Shown here piece by piece: positions 7,718 through 15,587 of a stretch of DNA of 64,000 nt (position 1 is the first letter of the stretch; each line of letters begins with the position of its first letter). A model generated the notes under the pieces. That model saw nothing but the letters and a program-made list of their open reading frames with translations, did no database searches and was not told the origin of the DNA. Made by a program: the position numbers and the translations under genes. Source of the stretch: Lewinella sp. W8 (lineage in GTDB: Bacteria > Bacteroidota > Bacteroidia > Chitinophagales > Saprospiraceae); NCBI RefSeq assembly GCF_004375085.3, contig NZ_SNAQ03000027.1:1-64000 (forward strand). Direction: 5' to 3'.

Positions 7718-9073
7718 ATGAAAAGATTAGCATTATGCTTCGGACTGATGCTCGTTTTCGCGGGGCTTTTCGCCCAGACGGAAAAGGGTAGCGTCCACAT
7801 TAAAAACGGTACGGTCATTACCATTACCGACGGCGTCATGGAAAATACGGACGTCCTCATCGAAAATGGCATCATCACCCGGATCGGTAAGAACCTGCGC
7901 ACGCCTTCCGGTGCCCGCGCGGTAGACGCCACCGGGCAGTACGTGATGCCGGGCATCATTGACGCCCACTCCCACATCGCTCTGGACGCGGTCAACGAAG
8001 CCACCAACGTGGTGACGGCAGAGGTCTGGACCGGCGACGTGCTGGACCCCATGGACGTATCCATCTACCGGGCCCTGGCCGGTGGGGTAACGGCCTCCCA
8101 CGCCATGCACGGATCGGCCAACGCCATCGGCGGTCAGTGCGAGACCATCAAGCACCGCTACGGCACCTACAATCCGGACGACCTGAAGATGGTCGGCGCG
8201 CCCCGTACCATCAAGTTCGCCCTGGGCGAAAACCCCATGCGCGTACACGGAGAGGGCAACCGCATCATCCCCCGCACCCGGATGGGTGTTGAGCAGGTAT
8301 TCCGCCAGGCCTTCTCCGAGGGCAAGGCCTACATGGAAGCCTGGGACGCCTACGAGAAGAAGAAAGCCACCGACGCTACGGCCGTACCCCCCAAGTATGA
8401 CCGCCGCATGGAAACGATGGCCGACATCCTCAAGGGAGACATCATCATCCACTGCCACTCCTACCGCGCCGACGAAATCCTGATGCTGATGAACGTCTGC
8501 CGCGACTTTGGCGTCAAGCGCCTCGTGTACCAGCACGTGAACGAAGGCTTCAAGGTGGCGCCCGAGCTGGCCGAATTCGGTGCCGGTGCTTCGGTATTTG
8601 CCGACTGGTGGGCCTACAAGTTTGAAGTCTACTACTCCACGGCCTACAACGCCGCCATCCTGACCAAGAATGGCGTGGTGACCTCCATCAACTCGGACTC
8701 CGGCGACTACATCCGCCACCTGTTCCACCAGGCGGGCAAGACGCAGCGCTACGGTGGCCTGACGGACAACGAGGCCCTGCGCCTCATCACCCTCAACCCG
8801 GCCATTCAGCTCGGGATTGATGATCGGGTGGGATCCATTGAGAAGGGGAAGGACGGTGATATTGCCATCTTCAGCGCTCACCCGCTGTCGATTTACGCCG
8901 TGCCCCAGATGACGATCGTAGACGGTATCGTACGCTTTGACATCAAGGAAGATTCGGACGATATGCGCCTGGACGTCAACCCCGAAACCACCGACAATAT
9001 GATGCTGGAATACGACGAAGACCATCGTTGTATGGAAGGTGTCAGTGAACAAATGCACTCGCATAAACACTAA
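7718..9073 (+). CDS. exported amidohydrolase (intact metal site)
   Basis: This 451-residue member of the metal-dependent amidohydrolase superfamily has a signal peptide (MKRLALCFGLMLVFAGLFAQ). It keeps the first metal motif DAHSHI, the later His residues (IIIHCHSYRADE and LVYQHVNEG) and the catalytic Asp in INSDSGDYIRH. The C-terminal strand (LGIDDRVGSIEKGKDGDIAIF) is typical of imidazolonepropionase/dihydroorotase-type members. It lies between two homologues lacking complete ligands, so it may be the catalytic member of the set. Its last 35 bases overlap only an unlikely extension of the next gene. The substrate is unknown; a periplasmic imide, dipeptide or cyclic amide is inferred from the family. 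Confidence 0.85.
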   Translation: MKRLALCFGLMLVFAGLFAQTEKGSVHIKNGTVITITDGVMENTDVLIENGIITRIGKNLRTPSGARAVDATGQYVMPGIIDAHSHIALDAVNEATNVVTAEVWTGDVLDPMDVSIYRALAGGVTASHAMHGSANAIGGQCETIKHRYGTYNPDDLKMVGAPRTIKFALGENPMRVHGEGNRIIPRTRMGVEQVFRQAFSEGKAYMEAWDAYEKKKATDATAVPPKYDRRMETMADILKGDIIIHCHSYRADEILMLMNVCRDFGVKRLVYQHVNEGFKVAPELAEFGAGASVFADWWAYKFEVYYSTAYNAAILTKNGVVTSINSDSGDYIRHLFHQAGKTQRYGGLTDNEALRLITLNPAIQLGIDDRVGSIEKGKDGDIAIFSAHPLSIYAVPQMTIVDGIVRFDIKEDSDDMRLDVNPETTDNMMLEYDEDHRCMEGVSEQMHSHKH

Positions 9074-9083
9074 AGAAAAATCC

Positions 9084-10391
9084 ATGCGCTACACAAGCAC
9101 AGTATTTATACTATTCCTCGTAGGGCTGTTCGCCGCTCCGGCGCTGAACGCCCAGGTGGTGGGCAAGCACGAAAAGGGGGCCTTCCTCTTCAAGAACGCT
9201 ACCATCGAAACCGTTACCAAGGGCACCGTCAAGGGAGACCTGCTGGTGGAAGACGGTAAAATTACCGGTATCGGCACCAGCATCACCGCGCCCGCGGGCG
9301 CGAAGGTGGTGGACTGCACCGACCAGTTCATTTACCCCGGCTTCATCGACGGGGGTACCCAGCTGGGTCTGATTGAGGTGGGCTCCGTTTCCCTGACCCA
9401 GGACGCCAACGAAATCGGGGACGTCATCCCCTACATGGACGCCCTGACGGCCGTGAACCCCAACTCCGTGGCCATTCCCGTAACCCGGGTGGGCGGCGTG
9501 ACGACGGTAATCACCATGCCCACCGGGGGCATCTTCCCCGGGCAGGCTTCCCTGATTAACCTCGTCGGCTACACCCCCGACCAGATGTACGCGGGCTTCA
9601 AGGCCGTGCGGATGAACTTCCCCTCCAGCGGCTCCCGCGGGCGGTGGGACCGCCGCAGCGAAGAAGACCGTAAGAAGGACGAGGAGAAGAAGCTCAAGCA
9701 GATTACGGACCTGTGGGAAGAGACCCGTCTTTTCGCCAAGGTCAAGGAGGCCAAGAAGAAGGACTCCAGCGTCAAGCTGAACTACAACCCCAGCCTGGAA
9801 GCCATGATTCCGGTCGTAAACGGTGACATGGCCCTCCTGATCGAGGTCAACCGCGACGCCGATATTCTCTCCGCCCTGCGGTGGATCAAGAAGAACGACG
9901 TGAAGGCCATCCTCACGGGAGTAGCCGAGGGCTGGCGGGTAGCCGACAGCATCGCCGCCGCCAAGGTTCCCGTCATTACGGGACCGGTCATCAACATCCC
10001 CTCCCGGGGATCGGATCGCTACGACCGTGCCTACGCCAACGCCGGACTGATGCACAAGGCGGGCGTAACCGTTGCCCTGCGGACGAACAATACCGAGAAC
10101 GTGCGCGACCTGCCCTTCCACGCCGGTTTTGCCGTGGCTTACGGCATGGACCGTCAGGCCGCTCTGGAAGCCATCACCATCACCCCCGCCCGCATGATGG
10201 GCCTCGGTGACCAGATCGGTTCCCTGGAAGTGGGCAAGGTGGCTAGTCTGTTCATCTGCGACGGAGACCCCTTCGAAACCAGCACCCAGATCAGCAAGGT
10301 GGTCATCGAAGGATGGGACATCCCGATGGACAGCCGCCACATCCAGCTGTACAACGAGTTCCTCAACCGGACCCCTGGCGTGAAGGACTGA
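9084..10391 (+). CDS. exported amidohydrolase-like protein lacking the HxH motif
   Basis: The start at 9084 gives a signal peptide (MRYTSTVFILFLVGLFAAPALNAQ); the earlier frame start at 9039 lies inside the previous gene. The 435-residue product follows the amidohydrolase outline (LFKNATIETVTKGTVKGDLLVEDG ... LGDQIGSLEVGKVASLFICDGDPFE), but the DxHxH position reads DGGTQLGL, with no His. A charged insert (RSEEDRKKDEEKKLKQ) falls near residue 195. The 10-base gap to the previous gene indicates an operon. It may be a non-catalytic partner of the intact enzyme, or it may use a different metal site. Both ideas are inference. Confidence 0.8.
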   Translation: MRYTSTVFILFLVGLFAAPALNAQVVGKHEKGAFLFKNATIETVTKGTVKGDLLVEDGKITGIGTSITAPAGAKVVDCTDQFIYPGFIDGGTQLGLIEVGSVSLTQDANEIGDVIPYMDALTAVNPNSVAIPVTRVGGVTTVITMPTGGIFPGQASLINLVGYTPDQMYAGFKAVRMNFPSSGSRGRWDRRSEEDRKKDEEKKLKQITDLWEETRLFAKVKEAKKKDSSVKLNYNPSLEAMIPVVNGDMALLIEVNRDADILSALRWIKKNDVKAILTGVAEGWRVADSIAAAKVPVITGPVINIPSRGSDRYDRAYANAGLMHKAGVTVALRTNNTENVRDLPFHAGFAVAYGMDRQAALEAITITPARMMGLGDQIGSLEVGKVASLFICDGDPFETSTQISKVVIEGWDIPMDSRHIQLYNEFLNRTPGVKD

Positions 10392-10401
10392 TTAGGGACT
10401 T

Positions 10402-10490
10402 AGTCTGTTAGACTTTTGGTCTGTTAGACTTTTGGTCTGTTAGTCTTTTAGTACGTTAGACTTTTAGTCTGTTAGTCTTTTAAAACGTTA
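10402..10490. repeat. short tandem repeats (about 15-bp unit)
   Basis: About six imperfect copies of a unit like gtctgttagactttt/gttagtctttta follow the amidohydrolase stop. A 17-base part (gttagtcttttagtacg, 10439-10455) recurs exactly, inverted, at 27719-27735. There are no spacers between units, so this is not CRISPR. Confidence 0.75.
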
Positions 10491-10750
10491 GTCTTTTAGT
10501 CCGCTGGTTCGATGGTGTTTGGACGGGCGGACATGATGGGCGACGGCTTCCGATGGGTATCGGGGGCCGTCGCTTTTTGTTGGGGCTAGATGACGGAATG
10601 CTGGACTCAAAGGACAGCTAAATCAATGTTTTTTCGGGCGCCTTGAAGACGCAATCAACCATCAGTGTTGTCCTCGAAGTGTTTATCGGGCTGAACCGTT
10701 GGTTCGCCTCGATAATCCTTTGAGAGTCAACCTGTCAAACCCCAATTTCA
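10491..10750. repeat. 260-bp tandem repeat, copy 1
   Basis: This is the first of three units starting gtcttttagtccgctggttc. It contains a hairpin GCGACGGC (10540-10547)/GCCGTCGC (10566-10573) followed by TTTTT, then tgacggaatgctgg, which resembles the coding end of nadB. Copy 2 is almost identical. Confidence 0.85.
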
Positions 10751-11009
10751 GTCTTTTAGTCCGCTGGTTCCATGGTATTTGGACGGGCGGACATGATGGG
10801 CGACGGCTTCCGGTGTTATCGGGGGCCGTCGCTTTTTGTTGGGGCTAGATGACGGAATGCTGGACTCAAAGGACAGCTAAATCAATGTTTTTTCGGGCGC
10901 CTTGAAGACGCAATCAGCCATCAGGGTTGTCCTCGAAGTGTTTATCGGGCTGAACCGTTGGTTCGCCTCGATAATCCTTTGAGAGTCAACCTGTCAAACC
11001 CTAATTTCA
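10751..11009. repeat. 259-bp tandem repeat, copy 2
   Basis: This differs from copy 1 by a handful of substitutions and one base of length. The hairpin arms are 10800-10807 and 10825-10832, followed by TTTTT. The high identity implies recent duplication or ongoing conversion. Confidence 0.85.
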
Positions 11010-11122
11010 GTACTTTAGTCCGCTGGTTCGATGGTGTTTGGACGGGCGGACATGGTGGGCGACGGCTTCCGGTGTTATCGGGGGCCGTCGCTTTTTTAAG
11101 GGGTCAGATGACGGAGTACTGG
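11010..11122. repeat. partial tandem repeat, copy 3, running into the nadB 3' end
   Basis: This begins like copies 1 and 2 and continues into tcagatgacggagtactgg, which is the last few codons and stop of nadB on the other strand. The real gene end is therefore inside the repeat family, and the two upstream copies look like decayed duplicates of it. Confidence 0.75.
11059..11097 (+). terminator. intrinsic terminator hairpin
   Basis: GCGACGGC (11059-11066) pairs with GCCGTCGC (11084-11091), followed by six T residues on the plus strand. It would stop rightward transcription from the amidohydrolase operon before it enters nadB antisense. On the minus strand only the hairpin, without a T tract, follows nadB. 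Confidence 0.7.
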
Positions 11123-12705
11123 AGGAAGTCGGCCTTTTCGGGATAGTCCGTGGTGTAGTGGAGGCCGCGGCTTTCGTGCCGCAGGGCGGCGGATTTGGTC
11201 ACCAGGTGGCCGATGGTAATCAGGTTGCGGAGTTCGCACAGCTGGGGGCTGACCAGGGTGCTTTTGTAGAGCTCTTCGGTTTCTAACGAGAGGAGTTCAA
11301 TCCGCTTGCGGGCCCGTTCGAGGCGCTGGTTGCTGCGCACGATGCCCACGTAACTGGACATGACCTCCTTGAGCTCCTTGATGCTCTGGGTGATGAGGAC
11401 GAGTTCCTTGGGTTCCGTGGTGCCGGTGCGGTTCCAGCTGGGGATGTCTTCGCGGCGCGCGTAGAGGTCCACGTTGGCGGCAATGCTGTGCGCAATCCGG
11501 TGACCGAAGACCAGGGCTTCCAGCAGGCTGTTGCTGGCCAGGCGGTTGGCACCGTGCAGTCCGGTGCTGGTGCACTCCCCGCAGGCGTAGAGCTGATTGA
11601 TGGAGGTCTGGCCGTATTCATCCACCTTCACGCCCCCGCACATGTAGTGGCAGGCGGGCGTGACGGGAATGAAGTCCTTCATCGGGTCGATGCCGATGCT
11701 CATGCACTTCTCGTAGATGGTGGGGAAGTGGGCGATGAATTTGTCTTTATCGAGGTGGGTGCAGTCCAGGCACATGTATTCTACCCCGCCCAGCTTCATT
11801 TCGTTGTCGATGGCCCGGGCGACGATGTCGCGGGGAGCGAGGCTGCCCCGGGGGTCGTAATCGTGCATAAATTCCGTTCCGTCGGGGCGTTTCAGGATGC
11901 CCCCGAAACCGCGCACGGCCTCACTGACCAGGAAGGCCTGCGGATCCCGCCCGGGATTGTAGAGTGCCGTGGGGTGAAACTGCACGAACTCCATGTTCTC
12001 CAGGTGGGCCTTGGCGCGGTAAGCCATGGCAATTCCGTCGCCGGTGGCGATTACCGGATTGGTAGTCGCCCGGTAGATCTGTCCGTTACCGCCGGCACAA
12101 AGCACCGTGGTGCGGGCCAGTACGGTATCAATTTCTCCGGTTTCCTTGTCCAGCACGTAGGCTCCGTAGCACTGGATATCGGCGGTCAGCTTGGTGACGA
12201 TGTGGCCCAGGTGGTGCTGGGTCAGCAGGTCGAGGGCAAAGAAGTGTTCGTGCACCTTGACGTTGTCCAGGGTGGCGGCCTTGGCGCTCAGGGCCCGCTG
12301 AATCTCCCAGCCGGTCAGGTCCTTGTAGTGAAGGATGCGGTTTTCGGAGTGCCCACCCTCGCGGCCGAGGTCGTACTTCTTAAACTGGTCGGTGTCGAAG
12401 CGGGTGCCCCACTGGATGATTTCCTCCACCCGCGTGGGGCCTTCTTCCACCACGATGCGCACGATGTGCTCGTCGCAGAGGCCGGCACCGGCGTCCAGGG
12501 TGTCTTCGATGTGCTTTTCGAAGGTGTCGGAACCGTGGTCCCATACAGCGGCCACTCCGCCCTGGGCGTAGCTGGTATTACTCTCCCGTTCGTTGACCTT
12601 GGTGAGGACGTCGATCTGGAGGTCCGGACGAAGAATGGCGAGTTTGATTGCCGTGCTGAGGCCGGCGATGCCGGACCCGATCACGAGAACATCAGTGCGA
12701 AGCAT
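11104..12705 (-). CDS. nadB: L-aspartate oxidase
   Basis: This FAD enzyme oxidises L-aspartate to iminoaspartate, the first step of de novo NAD synthesis, in the cytosol. The 533-residue form starts at MLRTDVLVIGSGIAGLS (12705); an ATG 49 codons upstream gives unrelated sequence. The Rossmann FAD motif is GSGIAGLS, followed by the diagnostic NERESNTSYAQGGVAAV loop and the C-terminal helical domain found in the succinate dehydrogenase/NadB flavoprotein family. HPTALYNPGRDPQAFLVSEAVRG and CGGVKVDEYGQTS are conserved NadB segments. nadA and nadC are not in the window. Its 3' end is part of the tandem repeat block. Confidence 0.94.
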   Translation of the reverse strand: MLRTDVLVIGSGIAGLSTAIKLAILRPDLQIDVLTKVNERESNTSYAQGGVAAVWDHGSDTFEKHIEDTLDAGAGLCDEHIVRIVVEEGPTRVEEIIQWGTRFDTDQFKKYDLGREGGHSENRILHYKDLTGWEIQRALSAKAATLDNVKVHEHFFALDLLTQHHLGHIVTKLTADIQCYGAYVLDKETGEIDTVLARTTVLCAGGNGQIYRATTNPVIATGDGIAMAYRAKAHLENMEFVQFHPTALYNPGRDPQAFLVSEAVRGFGGILKRPDGTEFMHDYDPRGSLAPRDIVARAIDNEMKLGGVEYMCLDCTHLDKDKFIAHFPTIYEKCMSIGIDPMKDFIPVTPACHYMCGGVKVDEYGQTSINQLYACGECTSTGLHGANRLASNSLLEALVFGHRIAHSIAANVDLYARREDIPSWNRTGTTEPKELVLITQSIKELKEVMSSYVGIVRSNQRLERARKRIELLSLETEELYKSTLVSPQLCELRNLITIGHLVTKSAALRHESRGLHYTTDYPEKADFLQYSVI

Positions 12706-12829
12706 GGAAATTACTTTAAGTCTGGGGGCGGTAGTAGGACGTGGCCCGTTATGGCAGGTAACTAAAAAAGGGGGCACCTGGTTGGGAGGAGCACCCGAAA
12801 GGCGGCGTAAAATAGGAAAGCCGGCGAGC

Positions 12830-13729
12830 TTAGGCCCCGGGAAGCCGCCCAAACAATTCCCCCACGCGCTCCAGCACCGGTGCCCAGCGAAAGGCTTCCC
12901 GTCGGGCCCGGCCGTTTTCTACGAGTCCGGAGGCGAAGAAGGGGGTGTGGACGAGCTGCTGCAGCGCCTCCGCAATGCGCTCCGCCGAAACACTTGGCAC
13001 CAGCGCTCCGGCGCCCCCCAAAATATCTTGCTGGTGACTCACCACGGGCACCTCGGCGTGCCAGGCATCGAGGATGTCCAGCGGAAAAGCCGGGTGGTCG
13101 GAAAGGTTCAGTAAGGCCCGGGAGGAGCCCAGGATGCGGGCGTATTCCCGGGGGGCTTCCGGGCGGGAAAAGAAAATGTCGCCCCCGGAGGTGAGGCGCC
13201 GCAGCGTGCGCGACTGCCCGGCCCGGGAGCCCAGCAGCAAGAGGCAGACGTCTTCGTTCTGGAGCTTGCGGAAGCGTTGAAAACCCCGCACCAGCGGCAG
13301 GGTGTTTTCGTCCTGCCGCCCACCGGCGTGGGCCACGAAATAGGGGCGTCCCTTCGTGTAGACCTCGCGCGTAATTTTCCGGGTGTTGGCCGGTTGGGGA
13401 GCGATGTCCGTAACGGGACCGTGCCCCACCACGTGGATTTGCGCGTTGAGGTCGCTCAGGTGTTCCCGCAGGCGGTTGGCCAGTGCCCGGTGCGGCACGA
13501 TAATGTGGCGGGCGTTTTTGATCTGGCGCATGTCTTCCTGGGGCCGTGGCCGGAAGAACAGCCACCGTCGTTGGGGCGGCGCCAGCAGGTCGTCCAGACG
13601 GCCCAGCAGAAGGATGGTCTTTTCCGGACTGGCGGTATCCTCCAGTCCCGCCCGGATGCTTTCCGCCCGTTCGGGCCACCGGGCGGCAATCTTTTGCTTC
13701 AGCGTGGTGGCGAATACGTCCGTGGTCAT
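12830..13729 (-). CDS. glycosyltransferase, GT-B/GT4-like
   Basis: This 299-residue protein looks like the nucleotide-sugar-binding half of a GT-B glycosyltransferase. It contains ARHIIVPHRALANRLREHL (an N-domain helix), GRPYFVAHAGGRQDENTLPLVRGFQRF (the loop that opens the C-domain in group 1 transferases), LLLLGSRAG, and a late SDHPAFPLDILDAWHAEVPVVSH segment resembling the donor-binding E-x7-E region, although the usual Glu is replaced by Asp. The start ATG overlaps the stop of the methyltransferase gene by four bases (ATGA), so the two are translationally coupled. The acceptor is unknown. A competing frame at 12762-13679 is a GC-rich shadow. Confidence 0.65.
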   Translation of the reverse strand: MTTDVFATTLKQKIAARWPERAESIRAGLEDTASPEKTILLLGRLDDLLAPPQRRWLFFRPRPQEDMRQIKNARHIIVPHRALANRLREHLSDLNAQIHVVGHGPVTDIAPQPANTRKITREVYTKGRPYFVAHAGGRQDENTLPLVRGFQRFRKLQNEDVCLLLLGSRAGQSRTLRRLTSGGDIFFSRPEAPREYARILGSSRALLNLSDHPAFPLDILDAWHAEVPVVSHQQDILGGAGALVPSVSAERIAEALQQLVHTPFFASGLVENGRARREAFRWAPVLERVGELFGRLPGA

Positions 13730-14919
13730 GAGGGGGAGGTTTCGCTCAGTAGGTCCTCCAGGTGGTGGCGGGTGACCCCGAAGGTTTTCTTGAGGTGCCG
13801 GATTTCTTCCCGGGCTTTTTCCCGTCGCCGACCGCGTACGGCCGTGATCATGACGTTCTTGGCCGTGTGCTCGAGGGGGATGAACTCAAAGAGTTTGGTC
13901 TTGTAGCCCTCCGCTTCGAGGAAGAGGGCCCGCAGGCCGTCCGTCAACATCGCCGCCTGCCGTTCCAGGATGATGCCGTTGCCCAGCAGGGGTCGTAGTC
14001 CCTTGGGTACTTCCATGTCCCGCCGCACCTGTTTCTGGCAGCAGGGGGCCACGACCATGATTTCCGCGCCGGCGCGCATGCCGTGGTGCAGGGCGTCGTC
14101 GGTGGCCGTATCGCAGGCGTGCAGCGCGATGAGGGCGTCGATCCGGGTGGTGGTGAAATTATCGATGTAGCCCTCCTCGAAATGGAGTTGGGTGAATTTG
14201 CATTCCCGGGCCACCTTCCGACATTTTTCCACGAGTTTGGCCCGCAGTTCCACGCCCGTCACCTTGACGCGCAGGCCGAGGGTATTGGTGAGGTGGTCGT
14301 AGAGGGCGAAGGTGAGGTAGCCGCTCCCGGAGCCCATGTCGACGATGTGGGCACCACTGGGCAGGGGGTGTTCCCGCAGCAGGCCGTCCATGATCTCCAC
14401 GAACTTGTTGATCTGCTTGAATTTTCGCTTCCCTTCCTTTTTTACCTCGCCCTGGTCATTCGTAATACCCAGGGCCCGGAGGTAGGGGCGGCGGGCGTGT
14501 ACCAGCCGATTTTTTTCCCGGTTGTGGTCCGTGTCTGGCGTGGCCATTTTTGGGGCGCCGGGGCGCCGGTGCAGTGTTTTTCGGATCAGCCGGGTATTTC
14601 CCTTGCGGTTCATCATCAGGCTGAGTTGCTCGGTGGTGGTGTAGAGGTCCGCGTGCAGGAATTCTTCTCCCATGGCCGCCGACAGCTGGTTCAATCCGCT
14701 TTCCAGCGGATGGTTTTTCACTTCTTCCCGGTCGGGGAAACGGTGCGCGATCTGTAGCTGCATCCCTCCCCGGATTTCCACCAGGCGGGCGTAGAGATTT
14801 TTGGGGAAATCGGCGCCTTTGCTCCGGGGTTTACTGAGGGTGAGCTTGGCCAGGTCACCGGCCCGGGCGGCCGATCGCGCTACGGACCAAAATTGCTGTA
14901 ATGCCTCCTTTTCTGCCAT
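13726..14919 (-). CDS. class I SAM-dependent methyltransferase
   Basis: This is a 397-residue protein. The central Rossmann-like domain carries motif I in HIVDMGSGSGYLTFALYDHL (about residues 193-212), followed by VTGVELRAKLVEKC (motif II acidic residue) and DALIALHACDTATDDAL. The APCCQKQVRRDM stretch is shared with METTL25/RRNAD1-type and Methyltransf_32 proteins, which suggests an RNA or protein substrate. The N-terminal ~130 residues are a separate charged domain. It is the first gene of a two-gene unit with the glycosyltransferase. The substrate remains open. Confidence 0.75.
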   Translation of the reverse strand: MAEKEALQQFWSVARSAARAGDLAKLTLSKPRSKGADFPKNLYARLVEIRGGMQLQIAHRFPDREEVKNHPLESGLNQLSAAMGEEFLHADLYTTTEQLSLMMNRKGNTRLIRKTLHRRPGAPKMATPDTDHNREKNRLVHARRPYLRALGITNDQGEVKKEGKRKFKQINKFVEIMDGLLREHPLPSGAHIVDMGSGSGYLTFALYDHLTNTLGLRVKVTGVELRAKLVEKCRKVARECKFTQLHFEEGYIDNFTTTRIDALIALHACDTATDDALHHGMRAGAEIMVVAPCCQKQVRRDMEVPKGLRPLLGNGIILERQAAMLTDGLRALFLEAEGYKTKLFEFIPLEHTAKNVMITAVRGRRREKAREEIRHLKKTFGVTRHHLEDLLSETSPS

Positions 14920-15035
14920 GGGCGCAAGATACGCAGACGGGGAGGATACGCCCTATTGCGAAATTGCGGCTGGGGTAGGTCAAAAACAAGAATTGTTTTA
15001 AATTATTTTAATTCGTGAATTTATACAATATTTTG

Positions 15036-15066
15036 TTGATTTTAATTTCCCCCAACCCTATTTTTG
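15036..15066 (+). promoter_or_regulatory. Bacteroidota-type promoter
   Basis: TTG at 15036-15038 and TATTTTTG at 15059-15066 (an exact match to TAnnTTTG) are 20 bases apart inside an AT-rich block. Transcription would begin about 20 bases before the ATG at 15094. Confidence 0.5.
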
Positions 15067-15093
15067 GAACCTAAACAAAACCACCCAATAACC

Positions 15094-15459
15094 ATGACTA
15101 CCCAGCAAATTGCCGATCGCCTCGTAGAACTGTGCCGTACCGGCCAGTTTGAAGAAGCCTACACCTCCCTCTTCAGCCAGGACGCCTCCTCCCACGAAGC
15201 CCCCGGGGTGCCCGACGGCACCGTGGTCGGCCTGGACAATATGCTCGCCAAGAGTAAGGCCTGGGGCGAAGACATGGAGGCGGTGCACGAGATGACCGTC
15301 ACCGATCCCTTCGTCTACGATAATTTTATCAGCGTCGGGATGTACATCGACGTGGAAAAGAAGGACGGCACCCGCGAAAAAGGCTCCGAAATCTGCCTCT
15401 ACGAGGTAAAGGACGGTAAGATCATCAGTGAACGCTTTTTTTACCAGATGCCGGGTTAA
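15094..15459 (+). CDS. SnoaL-like (NTF2-fold) protein
   Basis: This 121-residue protein starts at MTTQQIADRLVELC; the 10 upstream residues read from a TTG overlap the promoter. It has the SnoaL/NTF2 layout: an N-terminal helix pair, GLDNMLAKSKAWGEDM, then strands ending in EICLYEVKDGKIISERFFY, where the last strands carry the D/E-G-K-I hairpin common in this fold. The family includes isomerases, limonene-epoxide hydrolases and ligand-binding proteins. The active site here cannot be assigned. The gene is monocistronic with its own promoter. Confidence 0.75.
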   Translation: MTTQQIADRLVELCRTGQFEEAYTSLFSQDASSHEAPGVPDGTVVGLDNMLAKSKAWGEDMEAVHEMTVTDPFVYDNFISVGMYIDVEKKDGTREKGSEICLYEVKDGKIISERFFYQMPG

Positions 15460-15480
15460 GCCAGTGGCCTACCCCGTGTG

Positions 15481-15510
15481 GCGCATAGTGGGGGAGCCTC
15501 CACTATGCGC
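15481..15510 (+). terminator. hairpin downstream of the SnoaL-like gene
   Basis: GCGCATAGTGG (15481-15491) pairs perfectly with CCACTATGCGC (15500-15510), followed by CCTTTCCCCTT. The T tract is poor, so it may act as a weak terminator or an mRNA 3' stabiliser. Confidence 0.55.
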
Positions 15511-15587
15511 CCTTTCCCCTTATCTTTAGGTAGCGTCAAGCGCCTACATTTTCCCCATCCTTTACCCAATAACCACCATCCCAAGCT

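Noticed and set aside
6031-8064. 677-residue minus-strand ORF opposite the amidohydrolases
   Set aside because: It is a shadow of GC-rich coding sequence: the plus-strand frame has signal peptides and family motifs, while this one is a Gly/His/Val-rich product without domains.
10402-11122. CRISPR array
   Set aside because: The repeats are contiguous without unique spacers, the 260-bp units are far too long, and there are no cas genes.
12762-13679. Alternative leftward ORF overlapping the glycosyltransferase
   Set aside because: The frame at 12830-13729 has GT-B motifs and an ATGA overlap with the upstream gene; this one is Pro/Arg/Gly-rich and has no motif.
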